Shown one piece after another: positions 47,734-60,752 of a stretch of 64,000 nucleotides of DNA. The position numbers and the translations under genes were made by a program. Below the pieces are notes generated by a model. That model saw only the letters and a list, made by a program, of their open reading frames with translations. It ran no database searches and was not told where the DNA came from. The stretch is from Bactrocera neohumeralis. Its lineage: Eukaryota > Arthropoda > Insecta > Diptera > Tephritidae. How positions within the stretch are numbered: the first letter of the stretch is position 1; every line of letters begins with the position of its first letter. The stretch is from positions 53,041,237 through 53,105,236 of the forward strand of contig NC_065923.1 of NCBI RefSeq assembly GCF_024586455.1, in the 5' to 3' direction.

Positions 47734-49139
47734 TATATATAGATAATCATTTAAGGCCTTACATACATATGCAATTAACGACGAAAATATTAAAAATTTG
47801 TTTTGAAAAATAAAGTAAAATACGAAGGTTTATAGCCTGGTCAGAAGTGTTTATGTTATTTCGAATATGAAAAAGTACTCAATTCTTTCTAGCATTATTT
47901 AGTACTCAGCCAAAAAATTTATGGAATACTCCCATATTAGAAGTAAGTAGATTCAGTAAGAGCAATTACTTTGTTGAGATAACACATCAATCAATAATTA
48001 ATACTAAATGGACAAATCGTTTCTACTTTTTGTCCACCAGTGTGTAAGCCATTCCATATCATTTGATTTTATATTTCTTAGTTTATTTGTAAAATCCTTA
48101 TTGCTATGATTTAGAAACTGAATTTATAGGATTTGAATTGAAAATTTATTTTAATTTTTATAAGATCGAGAACTGCATATATTGGGACAAAATAGCAGCT
48201 GGAAATTGTAAATAAATTCCCCGGGTAAATGATATCTCAAAAATTGTATTTTGTTAAGTTGATAGGACTGTCCTTAATGACTATGCCAAATATGAGCGCG
48301 ATCTGTCAACCAGTTTGTTTAAGACAGCTGCTTAATTCGATAAAACTCAGTAATGCGTAGCGATTTTTACAATGCACAAAAATATCGATTACATATAGTA
48401 CTTTACATTTTCCAAATTTACTACGCAGTTTGTACAAGTTTCCTTAGAAAACCCCAGCGATGAACTCAATCAAATTATGCGTTCTTGGACATTGCACCGC
48501 TGACAACTGTGAGCATCTGAGTTTGTTCGCGATAAAAACTTATTACGGGAATTCCAAAACACAAAATAAATATGCCTCCGAAAGGCGAAACCTGTAAAAT
48601 TTAAAGTGAATATGCAACAATATACTTACATATGTATAGTATATGTATATGGCAGATATTTGTATATTTTGTAGAACAAGTTTCCAACCGCTTACCAATT
48701 TCCATCAAGTGATAACTTTTGTCTATATATGTATATCCATATATATTTACACTTACATATTTATAATATAAATATGTATGACATTTTAATAGACGTGTGC
48801 AAATTATCAATAAATCGATGAGTGCTTCGATTCGTATCTATAATGCCTTAAATTCTTTTACTACTATGTATGTCTAGCATGGATTTATGGGCTTACATTG
48901 GAAAATTAAAAAAAAAAAGTTGATAAAGACGTTTTCTCGCTCAAAAGCTTAAGTTCTTAAAAATAATGCATAAAATGATAAAAATTGTCGAATAGTTGTT
49001 AAAGTAAAGTGGCAATAAAAAAGTTTTGCAGTTAATAAGTAAGATAGTTTTGAAAAAACAAACTCGATAGTGTTCTTATAAGTATTGCCCTAATAACCTT
49101 ATTGCCTACTCATTTAATTATTAATCAATATTTATTTTG
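47734..49139. other. Stretch without recognised gene
   Basis: AT-rich; TATATGTATA-type tracts near 48630-48660 and 48720-48760. No gene recognised. Confidence 0.4.
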
Positions 49140-50015
49140 TTGCCTTCAAAGTAATCCTCACCAGATAATACACATGTCAACGATTTTTATTTTCATAAGC
49201 ACTTTTTATAATGGCTTCAGCTCCTTCAGCGAATTTTATTTTATCGATTAAAAACGGGTTCTACGGAGCGCCAATTTCAGTTTGGGGAACAAAAACAGAC
49301 AAATCTGGTGAAGACGGTTGTTGATCGAGAGTATTCATTGCGTTTTTCGTATTAAATTCGGTCACAATCGTGGCTCGATGCGATGGTGCATTATCATTGT
49401 GTAGAATCCATGAATTGTTCTTTTACAATTCCGTCTGTTTTCGACGGATGTTCTCACGCAAACGTTTCAATACTCCCTAATAGAACTGCTTATTGACCGT
49501 CTGTGACTCCGGAGCAAATTCATGGTACACCAAACAGCAAATTCCGAAAAAAACAATAGGCATCACCTTGATTTTTGAGCGGCTTTGACTTGGGTTTTTT
49601 TAATTTGGCTTGCTTTTTTCCCTCCGTTTCAATGATTGTTGGCTTACATGTCAATCTCATAAACCCATGTCTCACTGGCAGTTTTAATGCTCTCCATGAA
49701 TGTGGGTCCGGAATTTCGCACAATCAAGCGTGTCCAAAGAGAGCTGTATCGGTACTCTTTCTGAAAAAAAAAATCAGCTTTATCGGGACGAGTCGAGGAA
49801 TAACGTGTTTCATACCAAAAATATTCACCAAAATCATTCGAACCGACGCGCGAGAGGTGTCGAACTCTCTTTCCATCTCTCTAACGCTTTCCTGACGATT
49901 TTCAAGCACCATATCCTCCACTTTTTTATTGTGTTCATCAGTTGAAGAGGTCGAAGATTGTCCACAAGGCTTTGTACCACGTATAGGCTTGTGTTTTACT
50001 TCATTTTCAATAATA
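49140..50015 (-). pseudogene. Degraded mariner transposase, minus strand
   Basis: Minus-strand order: DEHNKKVEDMVLENRQESVR, EMEREFDTSRASVRMILVNI, FGMKHVIPRLVPIKL (helix-turn-helix region), LVYHEFAPESQTVNKQFY, LKRLRENIRRKQTEL, NNSWILHNDNAPSHRATIVT (second Asp) and PSSPDL. The expected LAPCDFFLF segment is lost after SSPDL. Many frameshifts and stops are present. The subfamily differs from the 21547/46803 copies. Confidence 0.8.
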
Positions 50016-50937
50016 TATTATTTAAAACTAATGGAACCATATTAATTCACTTTAAGAGAGTGTTTATAGTGTTCGGGCTATAATCGGATGTTTAGTTCAG
50101 TAAATAATTTGTAGCTTTGAATAATTTTTTATAGCAGTGATAAGGTCCCAAAATCCCACCTCTCTTATTCAGTATTACATAATTTTCAAGGTCGAAGCTT
50201 TTTAGTATCAATCCTTACACTTTTATTTTCATTTATGTTTATAACTTTACTACTAAAGTCCGAATTCGATCATTAACACATAACCAATAGGTAATGGTTT
50301 ATGTAAATAAATATTGTTTCACCGCATTTTTTCTTCTCGCTTGTTTAGCGCTAGAAGTGTGCCGTGCTTTTTCGTTTTTGTTTTGATTACACGTTTTCGC
50401 TACTTTTATGAATGAAAGAAATTTGTCTTTCACTTATACAAACATGTAGTTATATACATATGTATGTTGAATAATTCGTGTATCTACCGTTACTGTTGAT
50501 TACTGCTAGCATGCATTTGCTCAAGCGGTAGAGTTGAGCACTGAGCATTGTATAAACCTACAAGTAACAAATCCTATCATTTTCACCCATACATACAGAG
50601 GCAAAAGCTTATAGAATGACAGAAATTGCATTTAGAATGCTATAGAATGAGGGAGATTCAGGGCAAAAGCCCAGGCACTGCATTAGGGTTTCCTAAATAT
50701 TCTTCTATTAAAACGGCCAAATGCCTTAGAAAAGGCAAGAGTGTGTTGTATGCTATCCAATTTATTACATTAAGTACGTTTTTGTTAAATTTTTAAATAT
50801 ATTTCGATAATTAAAATTCATAAAGAAATACATCCCAGTTTTTATTAAAATTTTATTTATTGTAACAAATTATTGTTTACCAATATTTCCTATTTTATGG
50901 AAAATATTTGAGGAATATACATATCTATTTTTGTCTA
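50016..50937. other. Stretch without recognised gene
   Basis: AT-rich; no motif or repeat recognised. Confidence 0.4.
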
Positions 50938-51659
50938 AGGGGGTATTCTACTCTAGAAGCATGAATTTCAGGTAATTTTTAAAGTGTCGTAAAAAAAGGC
51001 AATTAATATTTTTACTATCCATTTTTTATGGTATGCCGGTACTTAAGAATACAGAAAAAAAAAATTTACAAAAAAATATTAAAAATTAAAATAACCCCCC
51101 CACCCTGGGTAGAGACAGGTGTAAAAAAATGGCGCATCCTGGTGACATTGATCCTGCCTCTCCTGGTGGTCTGAAAAAAAAATCAAAAGAAATTCTTAAT
51201 CAGTAAGGATGCTCTTATAGTCCCTACCTCAGGGAACACGAAAACAATTTTTTTGAAAAATGGCGACTGCCTGAAAATAAAAATCATTTTTTACGCTTTT
51301 TTTTGAAATTCCTGAAATTTTTTAAATATTAAAAACAAATATTTTGATACGATGCTTATAGGAACGATAAAGGATTATATAAACAAGGTTCACACAAAAT
51401 TTCAAGTAAATCGGTTGTATAGAACTTGGGATAATGCCGGTACCGTGTGGAAAAAAGTAGTTTCGAGAAAAACGCGTTTAAAAAATTCGATACGGCCGAA
51501 TCGGGCTAGGTACTGCGTCATTAAAGAAACTGTAGCTCTTAAAATAATTTTAAATTTTAAAAATCCTTTGCAGGATATGTTCTTAAGGGTCTGAACTTTA
51601 AATATATGAAAAAAAAAACAAAATCGAAGTTTTCAAAATTCTAGAGTAGAATACCCCCT
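50938..51659. mobile_element. Non-autonomous DNA element, 722 bp, with 22 bp inverted ends and TA flanks
   Basis: The left end AGGGGGTATTCTACTCTAGA(A) and the reversed right end are identical over about 22 bases. Both are bordered by TA, matching a Tc1/mariner-type target duplication. The interior is A-rich with a CCCCCCCACCCTGGG block near 51096. The 80-codon frame at 51352-51594 has no recognisable motif. Confidence 0.85.
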
Positions 51660-53299
51660 TAAATTATAAGAAGTAGTTTTGTTTAGTATTGTATATATTA
51701 TATGGGTGAAAATAGGCATCCTGTGGAACCGAACACCCAAAAAATATCGCTAACGCGCCTATATTGCAACCTCTTTACTATTTTTAAGTCCTTTCATTTA
51801 AATCTCTGTGCCGAAAACTCAACTATTTCGATCAGGTGATCTCAGCTGTTGACGACCATAAGATTCTTTTGTTACTTGTATGATTCTACAATAGCACTGA
51901 GCTCCGTCACGTCTGCGCAGAAATGAAAACTGGTAAACCTTAGTTGCAATGCTTGTTTGTGATTTAAAAATCGGCATTCCGCATTGAGGCTTTGTTTACA
52001 AAAAAATGTTAGTACCAATAACTTTTTAAAGTAGTCGTGAAATACTCACTGTCATTATTTTTATTGTTTAGACTTTCATGACTAACACAAACACCTATAT
52101 ATTCACTAAAAATTTGGAAAAGGATAGAATAAACAATTGTAATGAGGTATTTATGCTCGCTCTTGCATTGAATTCAAATAGATTATTTTTTGTTTCTTTG
52201 AGCGAGTTATAACATTAGTGCCGAATCGAATGGCACTAATTTCAAATACTTCCCCATATATTAAAAATCAAGCCAAATTCATTAATTTAACATAACCTCA
52301 AACGACCTTCAACCTATCAATTGCTCGTTATGTGATTTGAATATTTTTATAGAACCCAATTCCTGATTTAAACACCAATTGTATCGGCTAATTCAAGGTA
52401 CAGTCACTGACACAATTTTGCTAAATAAAATGCTTATGTCTAAATTCAGGAAATACACCTGAGTGCAAAATAAAACCGCGCACAAGTTTAATAGTGCTAA
52501 TGAAGTAAAGATATATGTATGTATATAACAAAGCAACATTAAAGTCAAGCACTCAAAAGGTAATCAACCAAGCTTTGTAATGGTAATTAAACCACAAGCA
52601 AATATAAAGACAATGTAATGAAGCGTACTAAAAAGCGGAATGAAAATTCATGTACTCGCACTTAAGTGTGTATTTGTGTATACAAGTATGTACGTTCATT
52701 AAACTTACTTTCAATACTAAATTATTTGAAAACCAGCATCGTTTATATAATAGACGGTCATTTAAAATTGTACCAAACGCACAATTCCATGGGTTAGGAA
52801 AGTGTTCTGAATGAGCTCCATGTTTATGAAAGATTTTGTACTAGCAGCATTGCTGACAGCAATTTCTCCCCGGTATTATTAATTCGATATAAAATATAAG
52901 CCTCGAAAAGTATGTGAAACTAATGATAAACAAATTTTACTAAAATAGGCTCCTTAGAGTCAGCGAAGAACAGAATAGACATCTACTTAAAATTAAAACA
53001 CTTATATTTGTATTAGTGTTTACAACAAAAACATTTTAATACCTCATGCCGAATTGACCAAAAAAATAATCTCACATCCGGATTAAAAATTTAGTTTTAA
53101 TTTCTTTTTAATTTTTAGTCCCAAATTTCGGATTAACCTTTCCTTTTGTTCCAATATCGGGATTAGAATTTTTGAAAAAAAAAAAAATTTTATAATTTAT
53201 ATACATATGTAACGCTAACGAGTAGGTGCTCTTTCGGACTGAGTAGGCAGTTGAGAAGTAAAATTCCCTCTCGACGAACAAAGAAAAAATTTTGTAAGC
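51660..53299. other. Stretch without recognised gene; CGGATTA words near its end
   Basis: AT-rich. At 53080-53165 the words CCGGATTAAAAA, TCGGATTAACC and CGGGATTAG recur, resembling the ends of the pogo-like element at 53816-54167. They may be part of an older relative. No gene recognised. Confidence 0.4.
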
Positions 53300-53650
53300 C
53301 ACGCATAATCCCTGTTATTTGGTGCAGAGGCATGGACGATGACAATAACTGATGAGTCGACGTTGCGAGTTTTCGAGAGAAAGGTTCTGCGGAATAATTT
53401 TTCATCCTTTGCGCATTGTCAACGGCGAATTTCGGCTGGGTCATGTCGCCCGAATGGATGAAAACACTCCAGCTCTGAAAGTATTCGACGCAGTACCCGC
53501 CGGGGGAAGCAGAGGAAGAGCAAGACCTTCACTCCGTTGCAAATACCAGGTGGAGACCTGCCTACACTTGGAATCTCCAATTGGCGCGCGAAATGGAAGA
53601 ACGATTGGCGCGTTATTGTAAACTCGGCTATAACGCCAATAAAGAAGAAA
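53300..53650 (+). pseudogene. Non-LTR retrotransposon C-terminal remnant
   Basis: Plus strand: LFGAEAWTMT, then DESTLRVFERKVLRN. A frame change leads to GHVARMDENTPALKVFDAVP, then AGGSRGRARPSLR and LESPIGARN. This is the same tail as in the 1440-2170 fragment, but a piece between KVLR and GHVARMDE is shortened. No functional frame remains. Confidence 0.8.
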
Positions 53651-53815
53651 ACGAAGTTTTCGGTCGAACATAAAAAATTTTGGGTTGAAATGTTTCCATC
53701 CAGAAAAAAAATATAAATTTATTTCACTTCCGTTTATGTCACGCCCGTTTAAAAAACCCTTCTGTGCTTAATCTCTTTTCGAGATTTTCAGCCAGTTAGT
53801 TATAATTTAAATATA

Positions 53816-54167
53816 CAGTAGAGGTCCGCTAATCCGGATCAATTAAAACCGGCCCCTATCCTGAATATAAGGAAATCCCGATTACCAAAGACATATCAGA
53901 ACTATGTATTATGAAAAAATATTTATACATTTCTGTTTGTTTATTATAACAAATAATACATGTTCCAAAAAAACAAAAAAACTTAAACCAATAAAGCATA
54001 AAAGCGAATGTAGTGAATAATAAACATGTGATCCGGATTAGAGAATACGGATAGAGAATGTCGGTCCGGATTACAAGGGACATAATAGAAATTTTGGGTT
54101 TTTTAACCCTGTCCGGATTACAGTGGAATCCGGATTAGGCCATGTCCGGATTAGCGGGCCTCTATTG
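53816..54167. mobile_element. Pogo-like MITE, 352 bp, TA-flanked
   Basis: Ends CAGTAGAGGTCCGCTAATCC on the left and, reversed, CAATAGAGGCCCGCTAATCC on the right, with TA on both sides. The word TCCGGATTA (or its reverse) occurs at least five more times inside, mostly in the right half. It has no transposase. The CAGT start and TA target are as in pogo/Tigger-type elements. Confidence 0.85.
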
Positions 54168-54169
54168 TA

Positions 54170-57100
54170 TATTAAACAAATAAGATAAAGTATAAGTTTT
54201 ATTTGTAATATAATTCTACAGTTTAAAATAATAAACATTCAGTGCGAAATTATGTTTTCTACGGGTATAACAATCGAAACCACAAATAAAACATTGAATA
54301 AGTCCACCTCGACCTTATCAAGGTTAAAGCCATAAAGTACACACATTACAAAGGCGGACAATAAAAAACAGACGAGAATAATTCAAGCCGCGTTTAATGC
54401 AATAATTTAGTATAAATAATTATGATTGTAAAGTATTGAAACACGCTAATATTTATTGAAGACTGTTCATTAAAAATGTGCACGTTGCAACAGTGTTTGT
54501 ATTGATGAGTCAAACTAATGGGCTCTCAACAAAAAATTGTATGAGATATTGCACCGAACAGTGTTGTATTTCGGCCTTAAAAATTATGAATTACACGCTA
54601 ATGAGAATGCCAAGCAAAGCGAGCGTTAAATTTGTTTTGAATAAACAATAAAAACAACAATAACTTAAGTAAACAAAAGAACACGTTTTTAAGCTTGATG
54701 GAAATTCCATTAATGCCTTGTTGTTTATATTTTCACTAAAAAGAGGCACGTTCCTGTGTTATCAGTTGAATTTCGACGCTATATAACGTCGGGGGCACGT
54801 CAACAGCCTACCCTCTTACATCCGTCTTCGATTATTTGACGTATTCTTTATTTTCACAATTTAATTTGCAATTTATTTTGATTTTTATAGTTAATTTATA
54901 TTGCATCACTGACGTCAGTTGATTCTATGAAAATATTGATATCATCATTCGGCTGCGTTCATACTGTATTGTTATTGTAATACTTTCTTATTTTATGCGA
55001 TTTTACATAAATTTGTGAAAATGGTGACAAAAGCATTCAATCTCAGCGGTTTCCTTTGAGTTCGGCCAACTTGTTTGATTTCGTTAGTAAAAAAACTGAG
55101 TAATTGGGGTTTTAGTTCATTGAATCACAACTTTTTATGTATTTCAAATTTTCAAAATTATTTTGAGAATATAAAATTTTTTCGTTTGGATTAACAAGAA
55201 CCCTAAAAACGTGCCACAATTTTAACATTTTTTGTGGGCTGTTGTTGACTGACCTAACACGTTCTGACAGTACAGCGGATTGGTTAATCTAAAAGTGTAC
55301 TTTAAGCACCTTAGGAGGTGGCTTATGTTAGCTCTTTAGATTAAAGAGGAAACAAAATATACAAGATGAGGGGTTTCAATATTATCTCGGCATTTCAAAA
55401 AGAACTAGGTCTTATTTTTTGCCACAGATCTTTATATATTTCGTAAAAGTCCTCTTCATGCGAAGATATGAAACAAAATCACATTCAAGGTCATTTAACG
55501 ACAGTTTCAACCGTCATTCGAAGACATGATGATGAGTCACAAGAAATGCTTTATCATTTATTTCGTTCTTCGACATTAATTACATATATCCGAAAACAAT
55601 GCGACAACAAATATTTCCTCAATGCATTCAATTCAAATAGTGCACTCCAATCAATTGCAGAATTTCACCACGTCCATCACTGCAGTGTGCCTCCTTCAAT
55701 TATTATTTTTGATTAAACTGTTTTCGCTGGTACTTTCATGACTTCCAGTTAATAAAGCGTACAAGTTAATCAATGCAATCAATGCAAATTTAATAATATA
55801 TAAGAACGAAATCCGCTCTGCAAGTTTCTGCTTCCGTAAGTGCAGGTCTTTAAACATCGATACTGAGTGTAAAGGCAAGGTTTACACTTGAGCAGGTGAA
55901 TATTTGTTGAAATTTCAAAATGAAATTACACCTTTGCATGCTTTTTGATAAACAGCGAGAGTACTTTGGTGGTCCAGATCTATGTTTTCTTTAGTATTAA
56001 GTCATGTCTATACTCTATTTGGTGTAGGTGTCTATTTCGGTGGATGTTTTGGAAGATTTTAATAATAACTGTACTTGCTTTGACTCTTCTCTGATCACAA
56101 TGTTTGAGTTCTCTTTCATATTACATAAATCTTCTTTCATTCATTCGTACTCTTTTAAACTATTTTATATTTATTTTTTATTATTATGATAGGCCAGTCC
56201 TTTCCCAACTAACTCCTTTTCTGCTTATTGTTTGATAAAATTTCAAATTATTTTAACTCTATTTTTTATTATTCAAAATGACACTTTATACGATTAACGT
56301 CAGTAGCTTATTCGATTCGTTACTTTTCTGCTTTCAGTGTTTGATATTACACTTTTACTTTCTTTCCATGTAAAACCAAAAGCAAAGTTTCTAAATTGAC
56401 TGTTTTCTGTTGTATAGTATCTCTATTTATTTATTATTTTTTCTAGACATATAAAATTTGTTTACATTTTTGCTCGATTGGCCACCTTTAAGCAGAAAAA
56501 AGTATTCCTGTTGATTTCTCCCTCGTCTGCGTCCCATTGATTATGCCTGTTTACACGATTTACACCAGTTGCATGTTCGATTCGTCACGCTCCAACTTTT
56601 AGCGAACCCAATATAGCTAATAACACTATAAACAAAACAAAATTATTATATAACCTTCTGCAGACCACAAAAATATTGAGTTCGCAGATTATGAAAATTC
56701 TAAAAATATCACAGAATATTGCTGAAGGACGCTTCATTCATAACGAAAACTTCTAAATATAAACAGTTATGTGCCTTAGTGTTTTTTCGTTTAGCTGGGC
56801 ACTTGCGTCATTCATGCTCTCCGATGCACACTTGTGATTATAGGTAATCTCGAAAAGACATATTTGAGTGTTTAAAAACTGATCACAGATTATAATATTT
56901 TAGTTGAGCAGTGCATATATGTACTTATGGTGTACACATTCTTGTGACGCTTACTGTACATACACAAATGTGTCTTCAAGCAGATAGCGAATATCCGCGG
57001 CCTTCTCGCAATTCCCGCCCCTTTTTACTTGGCAACTAATGTGATGCTGCAATATTTATGTGTGTTTGTATACATATATACATATGTATGTGTATATATG

Positions 57101-57359
57101 CATGTGCAAACATATAAATATTGTATATAGTATATTGAAATTTTTTATTTATAAAATCCGAGTTCAATATGTTATCGTTGACGCACATGAAGGAATATGT
57201 TTTTTTCATGCGAGCCTCGGCTATCAGCGCGAATGCATACCACTTGAGTTGACGCACACACACACACGACCACACTTATACATAGATGGGCGTATTGTTC
57301 TATAAACGTTTTCATAATTTGTCACAATTTATTGTAAATAATATTTGCATATTTACAGT
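54170..57359. other. Long stretch without recognised gene
   Basis: AT-rich. Frames at 55468-55716 and 57060-57305 show no motif or splice context. Palindromic ACATATGTATGT tract near 57072-57095. Confidence 0.4.
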
Positions 57360-57420
57360 TACAAGCGCCACCGTCATTCAGTCGTTCAAAGTACGATTTC
57401 GGTGAAAAGTGATAAGCGAA
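57360..57420 (+). promoter_or_regulatory. Candidate transcription start (Inr) region
   Basis: Contains ATTCAGTCGTTCAAAGTACG, with TCAGTC fitting the fly initiator TCAKTY (A at 57380). A purine-rich leader follows (GTGAAAAGTGATAAGCGAAA). No TATA box and no good DPE are seen. Alternatively the CATATTTACAG at 57347-57357 is a splice acceptor and this is a short leader exon. It could supply the 5' end for the start exon at 59693. Confidence 0.3.
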
Positions 57421-59692
57421 AATTTAAAATTGCCAATCAATTAATGATTATAAATCAATAGGAAAAAAACCAATATATGCATATACATATATATGTATGT
57501 ATGTATTTTGTAGGCGTTTTCACACAGCCGATTGTTTTTCAGTGGGTGCAGTAGTCGTACATAATTACTTTTTGGTAGAACAATAGGGCACATTGTTGTA
57601 GTTCGAGTGTTTGGAGCTACTGAACGGTGAATTTTTTAATTTGTATGACTTTTTTAGCACAGATATATAAGTACATACATATATAGAGGGCGTGGCTGTT
57701 TTATTGGCTTTCAAAAGCTTGTTATATCTTAAGGAGCAATCGGCAAGGTCGTATCTTAGTTTTTGGATGGCAGCGTTCTAAAGAGCGACCGCTCGGAGGT
57801 GCAAACATATACAAGTGAAATTTCAAACGCGTTTTTCTCGAAACGACAAAAAATTGTCAATTTGACATTTAAAAAAACAACCATTTTTTAGCCAAAAAAA
57901 CGATTTTTTTTTTTTAATTACGCAATTTTGTTAATTTTTGATATTTTATCTTTAAGTTTATACACTTTTTGAATTTTTTTGTTTCAGCTAATCATTCGGC
58001 CGGAATCATGTCAGTAGTTGGGGCACTTTTTTTTGACATCTCCGAAGGCAGCCCATAACACCGTTATTTTTCAATATTTTTGTAAAAAAAAAACTCTTAA
58101 AATACACCTTATTACCTTCAAAGAAGTTCGAAGTAATCGATAGCATACTTTCTCTTAAAAAAATTCACGAAAACCGTCTAATTTTTCATGCACCAGTGTG
58201 ACGCACTGGACAGCCCCTTAAGCTGTCTGATTTTAAATTAAAGAAGAACACCTGATACCAAACTCAAAAATTTAATATATAATGTTTCATCAAAATGAAA
58301 TTAGAAAAAAAATTCTCTTTGCCGATATATTATAAAAAATCAACTCTGTTTTCACAAAAAAAAAACATTTTTATAATATGTGAAGAGACTATTAAAGGTT
58401 TTAAGAGGTTATATAGAGTCAAAAGGCTGAAAAAGCGAGATCTTCAAAATTTTCCTGAGAAGATTTTTGTTCACATATTACGGTATATTTCAACTGTATT
58501 TTAAGACTTAGATTTAGTAAAAATATTTATTTGGAAAGGAACCACAGCTGCTCTCCGGGAGCTTCTCTCAAAAAAGAAGTTTTGCAGTGACCATTATATC
58601 TCTGAACTGAATCCTCTGAAATTAAAAACACAAACAAATTTCGTTAAAGTTAAATTTAGTAATTAATTGGAGGAATAAGCAAAATATTTTTTTTAAAAAA
58701 TAGCGGGGTCAAAAGGTAAGGTTTTTCATGAATTTTTTTTAGAAAAAATTATTGCTGTAGGTTTATTTTACTTATTATATAAAAGTACAACATTTTGAAG
58801 GATACTTAAAAAAAAGTTTTATCGAAAAATAGCGAGGAATAAGGAATAATAAAAAATCAAAATGCTTTCTTTAGTTTATTAGTTTATCTTTCAATTGACG
58901 TCGAGTTTTTTTTTTAATTTTTCAATTTTTCAATTTTTGGTACCATTTTCAATCCAAAATGACGATTTTAGACGAAAAATCGACCTATTTGTTATTGTAA
59001 AATTGTTAGTAAATAAAATTTTTGGAAAAACTCGACGTCATTCGAGAGCTAAAAAAAAGGGAAAAAAGTTGTCAAACCTAACCCTCCCCCTTATCAAAAT
59101 TTCCTGGTTTTTCTTGATAACAAAGCTGTAATTCAGTAAATCGTTTCTGCTAAAATCAAAACAATCTTAAGATTTCACGGAGTGAGTTCCCTCGTCGTGA
59201 GGTGAGTTTTGCTTGAAGTTTTATAAATGTTCACTTTCGAATTTGCAAGTTCTCGTTCCTTTGCATTCTCTGGTAAAAGTTCACAAAGAGACAATTTTCA
59301 GTCAGTCTGATCGCTCACATGACATCTTTATATTGTGTTATTTAAGCCCTTGGTAACAAACACTAAATCACACTCGGGCTTTTTCGGATATCACTCCTTT
59401 TCAATCGAATTAATTTAACATTGCATGTCTTAAGGGCCACTACAAAAATTACAAAGACCGCGCAGGCGTGATAAGCATGTCACATGTGACAGCTGTCACA
59501 GATCTTACGTAAAATAGTGAGACCAGAGACTTGTTATCTATGCTTCATAACTCTCAAGTATCGGCTAGAACAACATATTCGTTAATTAATCTGCCAGTTG
59601 ATTGTCAATTCGAATAATCTGTTAATTTTGCTCACGTATTATGTTTTTAACAAGTACTTAAATTTCCGACATTATATAATATAAATTTGCAG
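57421..59692. other. Stretch with an unassigned inverted repeat
   Basis: GACGTCGAGTTTTT at 58897-58910 and its reverse AAAAACTCGACGTC at 59026-59039 form a 14 bp inverted repeat with a loop of about 115 bp. Homopolymer-rich DNA surrounds it (57890-58740). It may be a degraded inverted-repeat element. No gene recognised. Confidence 0.45.
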
Positions 59693-60752
59693 AGATGGAG
59701 TGTACTGTATTGCAGATAATTCTAATAAATCATTTCTTAGCTATCGGAGTAAGTTTTTTTTTTACTTAAAAAAGCAGCAAGAATGTGTAGATGAGTGAGA
59801 TGAGTACGTGATTGCTACGCAGTATGTCGTGAGTTCGAAACACTAAATACAAAAAACTGTGCTGAAAAGCGTTCTGAAAGCTTACAAGCGAGCGAGGCCT
59901 ACATTTTACTAATTTGAAGTTAATTCAATACATGCATGTACAATAAATGTACTTCAAGTAACTGGCTTAATTTCGACTACTTGAAAAGCAATCGGCACTC
60001 GCACCGAGTTTTTCGAAACATGCGAAGCTATCAAATTGACGTCTTGTCCTTTAAAGGTATTTTTCCCCCTTTATGCATTTTTATGTTAAACAGGGGGTGG
60101 TCATATTGTGAAAGTATAGATTATATGTACAGTTATAATGTATGTATCTGTGAGTATGAAGTACTCGACTTATTTGTTAGACACGCTCTTCAGTCTCAGC
60201 GATAAGATTAATTTGAAAGAGATTAAATTTTTTGTATTCATTAAAACAATGTACATACATATACATATGTACATCTGTATGCCCCTCAGTCGGGAAATAT
60301 CAACAACAAAACACAAAAATATACATATAATGTTATTTTATTGATAAATTGGTTTATTAAGTAGGAATTTTGCGCAATCGTCGTCATTTCACAAAACATC
60401 TCACGCGCTAACGGAACTACTCGTATTTGCGCGTACGAACTCTCAGCTTCGAAAGCTACTTCAAAATTAATTGTGTTTGACAAATAAGTTGATATAATAA
60501 TATTTACATTAAAATTACAGTTACAAAACAGCAGGTAATAAAATCAGGGTTTTAAATAAGACCTAATTTGAATGCGCTGAAGCTTGCCAACTGCAACATG
60601 TAGAGCTTTTAAAATGGCGTGATAAAAAATTATTTAATATTATGTATTGCTCTCTCTTAATTAAAAAAATATGTTTTGGAAATTTTGAAACTAATTTTGT
60701 TTTTACTTCATTACAGGTGCAAAAAAATCAACCAACTCAGGAAGCTTTAGAG
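59693..60752 (+). CDS. First coding exons of an unidentified, possibly secreted protein (partial)
   Basis: The acceptor ATATAAATTTGCAG precedes AGATGGAG; the ATG is at 59695. The exon ends GGA|GTAAGT at 59748. The next exon, 60717-60752, lies between TTTTTACTTCATTACAG and GAG|GTGAGC and is 36 nt long. Both phases are 0 and the join reads MECTVLQIILINHFLAIGVQ, then KNQPTQEALE. The N-terminus has a hydrophobic core (LQIILINHFLAIG) like a signal peptide. The gene would continue beyond 60753, probably outside the window. Not recognised as a known protein. Confidence 0.45.
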
